This document shows positions 57,737-64,000 of a stretch of 64,000 bases of DNA, piece by piece; the stretch's first letter is position 1, and every line of letters begins with the position of its first letter. The position numbers and the translations under genes are program-made. The DNA lies in assembly GCA_963819905.1 (NCBI GenBank), contig CAWFXP010000009.1, forward strand, positions 186,001 through 250,000, written 5' to 3'. The DNA comes from CAWCQC01 sp963819905. GTDB lineage: Bacteria; Actinomycetota; Thermoleophilia; Gaiellales; Gaiellaceae. The notes under the pieces were generated by a model. It had not been told where the DNA came from. It ran no database searches and worked only from the letters and a program-made list of their open reading frames with translations.

Positions 57737-59020
57737 ATGGCGACGACGGCCCCCGGGGTCAGCCCCCTCACGGGACATCCGAAGCCCTACGAGGGCTCTC
57801 ACATCCCGCACCCGATCCCGACGATCCTGCAGGTGCCGGAGGGGCTCCGGGACGAGGACGACATCCTCGAGATCAACTTCGGCCCGAACCACCCGTCGAC
57901 GCACGGCGTGCTGCGGCTCGTGGTCTCGCTCGACGGCGAGACGGTCGTCGGCTTGCGGGCCGTGATCGGCTACCTCCACACGGGCTTCGAGAAGTCGATG
58001 GAGTCGAAGACCTGGTGGAAGGCCATCACCTACCCCAGTCGGATGGACTACCTCTCGTTCCAACAGAACGAGATCTGCTTCGTGATGGCGATCGAGAGGC
58101 TGCTCGAGGTCGAAGCTCCGCCCAAGGCGCAGTGGATGCGGACGCTCCTCGCGGAGCTCGCACGCATCCACTCGCATCTCGTCTGGCTCGGGACGACCGG
58201 CCTCGAGCTGGGAGCGATCTCGATCTTCTGGTACACGTTCCGCGAGCGCGACCTGATCCTCGACCTCTTCGAGATGGTCACCGGGGTGCGCATGCACACG
58301 CGGTACGTGCAGGCCGGCGGGCTCGCCGAGGACGTCCCGCTCGGGTTCGCGGAGGAGTGTCGCAAGTTCGTCGACGTCATGCCGAAGCGCGTCGACGAGT
58401 ACGAGACGCTCCTCTCGAACAACATCATCTTCCTCGAGCGGACTCGGGGGATCGGGCTTCTCTCCGCCGAGGACGCGGTCGCGCTCGGCCAGTCGGGCCC
58501 CATGCTGCGCGCGTCGGGGGTCGACTGGGACCTTCGTAAGGCACAGCCGTACCTCGCGTACGACCAGGTGGACTTCGACGTTCCGGTGTACACGGAGGCG
58601 GACGTCTACGCGCGCTACAAGGTGCACATGGACGAGATGCGCGAGTCCGTTCGCATCGTCCACCAGTGCCTCGAAGGAATGCCGGACGGGCCCTGGATCC
58701 TCGACGACCGCCGGTTCGTCCTGCCTCCGCGCAACGAGCTGCACACGTCGATGGAGAGCCTCATCCACCACTTCAAGCTCGTCACGGAGGGCTACCGCGT
58801 GCCCGAGGGCGAGGTCTACCAGGTGATCGAGTCCTCGCGCGGCGAGCTGGGCTGCTATCTCGTCTCGGACGGCGGGCCGCGGCCGTGGCGCGTCCGCTTC
58901 CGCGCCCCGTCGCTCGTCGCCCTCGAGGCGACGGCGACGTGCCTGTCGCACTCCCTGATCGCCGACATGATCGCGATCGCCGCCTCGCTCGACCCGGTCA
59001 TGGGTGACGTCGACCGATGA
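57737..59020 (+). CDS. nuoD: NADH-quinone oxidoreductase subunit D (NuoD)
   Basis: 427 aa from ATG 57737. 49-kDa subunit motifs: NFGPNHPSTHGVLRL, GYLHTGFEKSMESKTW, and the C-terminal ADMIAIAASLDPVMGDVDR. It forms the quinone-binding cavity with NuoB. The stop overlaps nuoE by 4 nt. Confidence 0.97.
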   Translation: MATTAPGVSPLTGHPKPYEGSHIPHPIPTILQVPEGLRDEDDILEINFGPNHPSTHGVLRLVVSLDGETVVGLRAVIGYLHTGFEKSMESKTWWKAITYPSRMDYLSFQQNEICFVMAIERLLEVEAPPKAQWMRTLLAELARIHSHLVWLGTTGLELGAISIFWYTFRERDLILDLFEMVTGVRMHTRYVQAGGLAEDVPLGFAEECRKFVDVMPKRVDEYETLLSNNIIFLERTRGIGLLSAEDAVALGQSGPMLRASGVDWDLRKAQPYLAYDQVDFDVPVYTEADVYARYKVHMDEMRESVRIVHQCLEGMPDGPWILDDRRFVLPPRNELHTSMESLIHHFKLVTEGYRVPEGEVYQVIESSRGELGCYLVSDGGPRPWRVRFRAPSLVALEATATCLSHSLIADMIAIAASLDPVMGDVDR

Positions 59021-59499
59021 CCGAGCCGGTGCGTGAGATCGACCTCTACGAGGAGATCCAGGCGATCGCCGCGCAGTACCCGCTGCGGCGGTCGGCAGTC
59101 ATGCCCGCGCTCCGCCTCGCGCAGGAGAAGCACGGCTGGCTGCCGCCGGAGGCCTTCCGCGAGGTGGCCGAGGCGCTCGACCTGACCCCGGCGTACTGCA
59201 AGGCGGTCGCGAGCTTCTACGACATGTTCCACCTCGAGCCGATCGGCAGGCACCTCGTCGAGGTCTGCACGAACGTCTCGTGCGCGCTCGTCGGTGCCCA
59301 GCAGACGCTCGAGGCCTTCGAGCACGAGCTCGGGATCCGGGCAGGCGAGACGAGCCCCGGAGGGGTCGTCACCCTGCGCCTGCTCGAGTGCGCGGGCGGC
59401 TGCGGTTGGGGGCCCGTCGTCTCGGTCGACCACCGCTACCGCGAGCCGGTCAGAGCCGAGGACGTGCCTGCGATCGTCGAGGAGCTCCGTGCCGGTTAG
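59017..59499 (+). CDS. nuoE: NADH-quinone oxidoreductase subunit E (NuoE)
   Basis: 160 aa. The [2Fe-2S] cluster Cys are in CTNVSCAL and LLECAGGCGWGP (four Cys in the 24-kDa-subunit pattern). It stands beside NuoF in the NADH-dehydrogenase module. Confidence 0.95.
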   Translation: MTEPVREIDLYEEIQAIAAQYPLRRSAVMPALRLAQEKHGWLPPEAFREVAEALDLTPAYCKAVASFYDMFHLEPIGRHLVEVCTNVSCALVGAQQTLEAFEHELGIRAGETSPGGVVTLRLLECAGGCGWGPVVSVDHRYREPVRAEDVPAIVEELRAG

Positions 59500-60850
59500 G
59501 GAGATCCTCCTCGCGCACGCCGACGAGGCAGACCTCACGAAGCTCGCCGAGTACGAGCGCTTCGGCGGGTACGAGCAGCTTCGCCGCGCGCTCGCGATGG
59601 AGCCGGCGACGATCAAGGAGGAGGTTCTCGCGTCGGGGATCCGCGGTCGCGGCGGGGCAGCGTTCCCGATGGGCCGGAAGATGCAGTTCGTCCCGGGGCC
59701 CGACCAGACGCCGAAGCCGATCTACTTCGTGGTCAACGCCGACGAGTCGGAGCCGGGCACCTTCAAGGACCGGGAGATCATGCTGCGGGTGCCGCACCTC
59801 CTGCTCGAGGGGATCCTCATCTCGAGCTTCGCGATCGGCGCTCGTCACGCCTTCATCTACATCCGCGGTGAGTATCTCGATGCCTACGAGGTGCTCCGCG
59901 AGGCACTCGACGAGGCCGAGAGCCGCGGTCTCGTCGGCGCGAACGTCCTCGGCTCGGGCTGGTCGTGCCAGATGGTGATCCATCGCGGCGCGGGCGCCTA
60001 CATCTGCGGCGAGGAGACCGCGCTCCTCGACTCGCTCGAGGGCAAGCGAGGCAAGCCGCGGACGAAGCCCCCGTTCCCCGCCATCGAGGGGCTGTACGCG
60101 TCTCCGACCGAGGTCAACAACGTCGAGACGGTGGCGTCGGTGCCGAAGATCATGGCCATGGGCGGCGAGGAGTACGCGAAGGTCGGCGTCGAGAACTCGA
60201 CCGGCACCCGCCTCTGCTCGCTCTCCGGCAACGTCGTGCGAGGCGGCAACTACGAGATCGAGCTCGGCAAGGTGACGATCCGGCAGCTGATCTACGACCC
60301 GGACCTCGGCGGCGGGATCCCGGACGGCCGCGGCCTCAAGGCGGTGATCCCCGGCGGCTCGTCGACGCCGATCCTCTCGGCGGCGGAGATCGACGCCACC
60401 TGCGACTACGACGCGATCGCGAAGGCGGGCTCCCAGTTCGGGGCGGCGGCCTTCATCGTCATCGACGACCGCTGTTGCATGGTGCAGCTCGGCCTGCGCT
60501 TCGCGCAGTTCTACCAGCAGGAGTCCTGCGGCAAGTGCACGCCGTGCCGCGAGGGCGTCCGCTGGCAGGTCGACATCCTCAGACGGATCGAGGAGGGCCG
60601 CGCCGCGCAGGGGGAGCTCGACCTGCTCCTCGACGTCTGCGACCGGATCCTGGGCCAGTGCCTCTGCCCGCTCGGCGACTCCTCGGCCGTCATCGTCGCG
60701 AGCTACGTCGCGAAGTTCCGCGACGAGTACCAGCGGCACCTCGACGAGGGCGGCTGCCCGTTCGGCGGCGAGTCGACGCTGGCCGGGCTCGTCGCTCCGG
60801 TCGATCTTCAGAACGCCCACGTGCGGGCGATGATCGAGGTGCCTGTTTGA
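59489..60850 (+). CDS. nuoF: NADH-quinone oxidoreductase subunit F (NuoF)
   Basis: 453 aa from GTG 59489 (overlaps nuoE by 11 nt). NADH-binding GRGGAAFPMGRKMQF, FMN-binding NADESEPGTFKDREI, and the [4Fe-4S] ligands ESCGKCTPCREGV with a distal Cys in ILGQCLCPLG. Its last residues NAHVRAMIEVP are encoded by a 33-bp segment repeated in the nuoG start (60811-60843 and 60915-60947), so the natural NuoF C-terminus may have been altered. Confidence 0.95.
   Translation: MPVREILLAHADEADLTKLAEYERFGGYEQLRRALAMEPATIKEEVLASGIRGRGGAAFPMGRKMQFVPGPDQTPKPIYFVVNADESEPGTFKDREIMLRVPHLLLEGILISSFAIGARHAFIYIRGEYLDAYEVLREALDEAESRGLVGANVLGSGWSCQMVIHRGAGAYICGEETALLDSLEGKRGKPRTKPPFPAIEGLYASPTEVNNVETVASVPKIMAMGGEEYAKVGVENSTGTRLCSLSGNVVRGGNYEIELGKVTIRQLIYDPDLGGGIPDGRGLKAVIPGGSSTPILSAAEIDATCDYDAIAKAGSQFGAAAFIVIDDRCCMVQLGLRFAQFYQQESCGKCTPCREGVRWQVDILRRIEEGRAAQGELDLLLDVCDRILGQCLCPLGDSSAVIVASYVAKFRDEYQRHLDEGGCPFGGESTLAGLVAPVDLQNAHVRAMIEVPV
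60811..60843 (+). repeat. 33-bp direct duplication, left copy (end of nuoF)
   Basis: Identical to 60915-60947 except one base (C at 60820, T at 60924), offset by 104 bp. The two copies flank the palindromic element at 60874-60914. Confidence 0.9.
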
Positions 60851-60873
60851 GAGGCCTCCGGGGATCGCTCCTG

Positions 60874-60914
60874 AAGAAGGGGGCTCACGGAGGAAACATG
60901 GTTTCCCCCGTGCT
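60874..60914 (+). repeat. Portable SD-ATG palindrome, copy B (between nuoF and nuoG)
   Basis: Nearly the same ~40-nt sequence as 44003-44041. Here it includes GGAGG, a 4-nt spacer and ATG at 60898, all inside a hairpin formed by GGAGGAAAC and GTTTCCCCC. It supplies the probable nuoG ribosome-binding site and start. Confidence 0.75.
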
Positions 60915-63153
60915 GAACGCCCATGTGCGGGCGATGATCGAGGTGCCGCGTGACGTGAGCGTGCCCGAGCTCGTGACGATCACCATCGACGGCCGGGAGC
61001 TCCAGGTGCCGAAGGGCACCGGCGTCGTCGAGACGGCGCTCGCGGCCGGTATCGAGATCCCCGTCTTCTGCTACGAGCCGCGGCTCGGTCCGCCGCTCGG
61101 CGCCTGCCGCATGTGTCTCTGCGAGGTCGAGGGGCTCCCGAAGCTGCAGGCGGCGTGCACGCTCACTGCACAGGACGGGATGGTCGTTCAGACCGCCCAG
61201 GCAAGCGAGAAGGCGAGCTTCGGCCAGAACGCCGTCCTCGAGTTCATCCTCCTCAACCACCCGCTCGACTGCCCGGACTGCGACAAGGGCGGCGAGTGCC
61301 CGCTCCAGGACCTGACGTTCCGCTACGGCCCGGCGAAGTCGCGCATGGTGGTCGAGAAGCGAACGCTCGACAAGCCTATCCCGGTGTCGCCGCTCATCGC
61401 CCTCGACCGCGAGCGCTGCATCCTCTGCTACCGCTGCACGCGCTTCTCGGAGAGCGTGGCCGAGGACGGTCAGCTCGTCGCGGTCGACCGCGGCGCGAAC
61501 ACGCACATCGCGACCTTCGAGGACGAGCCCTATCGCGCCCACTTCTCGGGCAACGTCGTCGAGCTCTGCCCGGTCGGTGCGCTCACCTCGACCGTGTATC
61601 GCTTCCGCGCGCGGCCGTGGGAGATCCAGAACGTGCCCACCGTCTGCGGCCTCTGCCCGGTCGGCTGCAACGTCTGGGCGACGACCCGGGAGGGCAAGGT
61701 CGTGCGCATGCTCGGCCGGAACCATCCCGAGGTGGACGAGGGCTGGCTCTGCGACAAGGGGCGGTTCTCGCACGACCATCTCCACGCGGAGGACCGGATC
61801 CGCGAGGCGATCGAGCGCGTCAGGCTCCGCGGCCTGACGCCGGTCTCCCTCGAGCGCGCGCTCGACGTCGCCGAGGAGGGCTTGCGTGCGGCGCGGGGCT
61901 CGGTCGTCGTCGCCTTCTCGGGCGCCGAGACGCTCGAGCAGGCCGACGTGATGGCGGGTCTCGTGCGCCGGGGCCTCGAGTCCCACGCGGCGCTGGTGCC
62001 GGACGATCTCGACCCCGCCCTCGATGCGTTCCGGGCACCGCTCTCGGCGATCCGCGAGGCCGAGGTGTGCCTCGTCGTCGGGGACGACCCCGTCGTCGAG
62101 CGCGCTCCGGTCGTCGACCTCTGGCTCAGGTCCGCCCGCCGGGCAGGCGCCGAGGTGATCACCGTCCATCCGGCCGGGACGGTCGCAGCCCCGCCCGACT
62201 CCGCCGCCTACGTCTGCGCGGAGCTCGCGTCCGACTCGCCCGAGCCCGAGGAGCTTCGCGCGATCGCGCGCCGGCTCCGAGAGGCGACGAGGGTGGCGCT
62301 CGTCTGGTCTGGCGACGACGCCACCGGAGGCCGCCACCTCGCGGCGCTCGCCGGCGCGCTCGGGGTCGGCGACCGGTCGGGCGCCTACTTCCTCCCCCGC
62401 ACGCCGAACGGCCGCGGCGTCGCGGGCGCCTGGCGCTCTGCCGGCGAGGGTCGCGGCGAGGAGCCTCCGGCAGACGGCGAGATCGGCGCGCTGATCGTCT
62501 CCGGCGACGAGGCGCTCCACGACCCGCGGGTGCTCGCCCTCGCCGAACGCGCCGGCTTCGTCCTCTCCACGAGCATGTACATGACCGAGGCGACGGGCTG
62601 GTCGCACCTCGTCCTCCCCGGGAGCGGCTACCTGGAGCGCGACGGGACGTTCGTGAACCTCGAGGGACGCCCCCAGCGGCTCCGGCGGGCGGTGGCGCCT
62701 CCCGCGGGCTGGGACGAGCTCGAGTTCTTCGCCCGCCTGGCGCAGCGGTTCGGTCTCGAGGCTCGGCCCTGGGCCGCGCCCGCCCTCGACGCGCACGCTG
62801 CCCTGCCGCCGCGGCCGGCGACCGCACAGGTCGAGCGACCGCCGGTCCCCGCGCCGCGCCGCCTCTCGGGCGACGGCTTCCAGCTCGTTCGCTTCCGGCC
62901 GCTCTTTGCCGGCGCGGCCGTCGAACGCGTCTCCCAGCTCCAGTTCCAGCGGCCGGTCGCCGAGGTCGAGCTCCCGGCCGGCCAGGCACGCGCGCTCGGC
63001 ATCCGCACCGGCGACGGCGTTCTCGTGCGCTCGAACGGAACGTCACACGAGCTCAGGGCACGCCTCAACCGCCGCCTGCGGACAGGCGTCGCGCGGGTCG
63101 CGGCCGATCACGCCGGCGGGCTCGGCGAGACGGTGTCGATCGAGAAGGCCTGA
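60898..63153 (+). CDS. nuoG: NADH-quinone oxidoreductase subunit G (NuoG)
   Basis: 751 aa from ATG 60898, chosen for the GGAGG 4 nt upstream inside the palindrome. Residues 1-18 are element- and duplication-encoded (MVSPVLNAHVRAMIEVP). The [2Fe-2S] Cys are C58, C70, C73 and C87; next come DCPDCDKGGECPLQ, the 4Fe-4S block CILCYRCTRFSESV, and the CGLCPVGCNVW block. The C-terminal half resembles molybdopterin oxidoreductases but lacks cofactor-binding sites as expected. It wires electrons from NuoF/NuoE. Confidence 0.95.
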   Translation: MVSPVLNAHVRAMIEVPRDVSVPELVTITIDGRELQVPKGTGVVETALAAGIEIPVFCYEPRLGPPLGACRMCLCEVEGLPKLQAACTLTAQDGMVVQTAQASEKASFGQNAVLEFILLNHPLDCPDCDKGGECPLQDLTFRYGPAKSRMVVEKRTLDKPIPVSPLIALDRERCILCYRCTRFSESVAEDGQLVAVDRGANTHIATFEDEPYRAHFSGNVVELCPVGALTSTVYRFRARPWEIQNVPTVCGLCPVGCNVWATTREGKVVRMLGRNHPEVDEGWLCDKGRFSHDHLHAEDRIREAIERVRLRGLTPVSLERALDVAEEGLRAARGSVVVAFSGAETLEQADVMAGLVRRGLESHAALVPDDLDPALDAFRAPLSAIREAEVCLVVGDDPVVERAPVVDLWLRSARRAGAEVITVHPAGTVAAPPDSAAYVCAELASDSPEPEELRAIARRLREATRVALVWSGDDATGGRHLAALAGALGVGDRSGAYFLPRTPNGRGVAGAWRSAGEGRGEEPPADGEIGALIVSGDEALHDPRVLALAERAGFVLSTSMYMTEATGWSHLVLPGSGYLERDGTFVNLEGRPQRLRRAVAPPAGWDELEFFARLAQRFGLEARPWAAPALDAHAALPPRPATAQVERPPVPAPRRLSGDGFQLVRFRPLFAGAAVERVSQLQFQRPVAEVELPAGQARALGIRTGDGVLVRSNGTSHELRARLNRRLRTGVARVAADHAGGLGETVSIEKA
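60915..60947 (+). repeat. 33-bp direct duplication, right copy (nuoG N-terminus)
   Basis: Partner of 60811-60843; it encodes the same residues NAHVRAMIEVP, here in the nuoG frame. Confidence 0.9.
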
Positions 63154-63154
63154 C

Positions 63155-64000
63155 GTGGATACGACCTCCCTCAACCAGCCGTGGTGGATCGACGTCATCA
63201 AGTCGCTCGTGATCATCAACATCGTCATGCTCGTCTTCGCGTACATGACGCTCATCGAGCGCAAGCTGCTCGGGCGGATGCAGCTTCGCTACGGCCCGAA
63301 CCGCGTCGGGCCGTTCGGGCTTCTCCAGCCGATCGCCGACCTCGTCAAGCTCGTGCGCAAGGAGATCTTCTTTCCGGAGAGCGGCATCGCGCTCCTCATG
63401 GTGTTCTCCCCGGTGATCGCCACCTTCACCGCGCTGCTCTCCTTCGCCGTGATCCCCTGGGGTGGCGTCTGGCACTGGGGCGACTACGACGTGACCGGTT
63501 GGATCGCGGACGTGCCCATCTCGCTGATCCTGATCTTCGCGCTCGGCTCGATCGGCATCTACGGCTTCATCGTCGGCGGGTGGGCGAGCGAATCGAAGTA
63601 CTCGCTCCTCGGGTCGATGCGCACCTGCGCGCAGATGATCTCCTACGAGGTCGCGCTCGCCCTCTCGGTGCTCGGCGTGGTGCTCATGGGCGGCTCCCTG
63701 TCGCTCGTCGACATCGCCGTGAAGCAGCAGGAGACGGTCTGGTTCGCCGGGCCGCAGTTCGTCGGCCTGCTCGTGTTCTTCATCGCCGGGATCGCGGAGA
63801 CGAACCGCCCGCCGTTCGACCTGCCCGAAGCCGAATCCGAGCTCGTCGCGGGCTACCACACCGAGTTCGGCGGCATCCGCTGGGGCGCCTTCCAGGTCGC
63901 CGAGTACATCAACATGATCGTGCTCTGCTCGCTGATGGTGACGCTCTTCTTCGGCGGCTGGGGCGGCCCGGGGCTGCCGGGGCCGATCTGGTTCATCATC
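63155..64000 (+). CDS. nuoH: NADH-quinone oxidoreductase subunit H (NuoH), 3' truncated by window
   Basis: GTG 63155, one base after the nuoG stop; at least 282 codons to the window end without a stop. Hallmarks ERKLLGRMQLRYGPNRVGPFGLLQPIADLVKL, SYEVALALSVLGVVLMGGS, and AETNRPPFDLPEAESELVAGYHTEFGG identify NuoH. It couples the quinone cavity to proton pumping in the membrane. Confidence 0.96.
   Translation, partial: MDTTSLNQPWWIDVIKSLVIINIVMLVFAYMTLIERKLLGRMQLRYGPNRVGPFGLLQPIADLVKLVRKEIFFPESGIALLMVFSPVIATFTALLSFAVIPWGGVWHWGDYDVTGWIADVPISLILIFALGSIGIYGFIVGGWASESKYSLLGSMRTCAQMISYEVALALSVLGVVLMGGSLSLVDIAVKQQETVWFAGPQFVGLLVFFIAGIAETNRPPFDLPEAESELVAGYHTEFGGIRWGAFQVAEYINMIVLCSLMVTLFFGGWGGPGLPGPIWFII

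Noticed and set aside
60811..60947. Transposon insertion with a normal target-site duplication
   Set aside because: A 33-bp duplication is too long for usual target sites and no transposase or terminal repeats are visible; kept as an unexplained element instead.
61113..63212. 699-codon alternative frame across nuoG
   Set aside because: Out-of-frame shadow; nuoG cluster motifs are all in the other frame.
1..64000. CRISPR array, rRNA operon, prophage or IS element
   Set aside because: No regularly spaced repeats, no rRNA sequence, no transposase, integrase or phage structural genes were seen.

Overview
This is a gene-dense, GC-rich actinobacterial chromosome segment. The best guess is class Thermoleophilia (Gaiellales/Solirubrobacterales-like). 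That placement is inferred from four things: menaquinone made by the futalosine route, a split b6/subunit IV-type cytochrome bc complex, an FprA-type ferredoxin reductase, and pervasive leaderless starts. No rRNA, IS element, prophage or CRISPR array is visible, and no gap between genes exceeds 300 bp.

Layout. 1-2,541: the end of an N,N-dimethylformamidase-like gene, two small genes sharing an 11-bp-phased upstream repeat, and a Uma2 protein. 2,624-12,138 (minus): cytochrome bc complex (qcrA, qcrB, qcrC), UbiX-MenG, a polyprenyl diphosphate synthase, mqnE, mqnA and mqnC in one tightly overlapping operon, with ubiD just upstream. 12,173-15,144 (minus): hemB (frameshifted), hemL, a possible prenyl-synthase small subunit and a tiny membrane protein. 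15,234-20,286: a degenerate M23 protein, a YmdB-type phosphoesterase, and a gtrA/GT-C membrane glycosyltransferase operon. 20,332-25,004 (minus): lipid kinase, phosphodiesterase, pcm, acyP, and separately a GABA-type aminotransferase. 25,114-27,734: molybdate genes (mop, modC, modB, a MerR-TOBE regulator). 27,763-33,596: YdcZ-like protein, thiolase, mqnD, two small unknowns, an ornithine cyclodeaminase-like protein, btuF-like (frameshifted), tRNA-Arg and ygfZ. 33,689-43,881: CocE/NonD hydrolase (frameshifted), S66 peptidase, a five-gene peptide ABC transporter and an MFS exporter. 44,136-47,405: groEL-groES with two CIRCE operators, a NUDIX gene, an ASCH gene and a zinc ribbon. 47,464-52,529: 2-oxoacid dehydrogenase E1 alpha, E1 beta, E2, then lipB and lipA. 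52,809-55,994 (minus): fumC, fprA, erpA-like. 56,253-64,000: nuoA to nuoG and the start of nuoH.

How it works together. Most of the window serves one menaquinone-based respiratory chain. MqnA, MqnE, MqnC and MqnD with UbiD/UbiX, a prenyl synthase and MenG make menaquinone; complex I reduces it and the bc complex oxidises it. The dehydrogenase, lipoate genes and fumarase feed NADH, and hemB/hemL supply haem. MqnB and the prenyltransferase MqnP are not in the window.

Most notable observations: (1) at least 14 genes have a TANNNT (consensus TAGACT) hexamer 6-9 nt before the start codon, i.e. a leaderless promoter architecture; (2) a repeated palindromic element carries a Shine-Dalgarno and ATG inside a hairpin, and its copy between nuoF and nuoG is flanked by a 33-bp direct duplication and supplies the likely nuoG start; (3) the respiratory/menaquinone super-operon; (4) a NUDIX gene with its own CIRCE operator; (5) a tRNA-Arg with the rare GCG anticodon whose U8-A9-G10 supplies the ygfZ stop; (6) at least six single-base-type indels, mostly in G/C runs, that break otherwise intact genes and probably reflect sequencing or assembly error.
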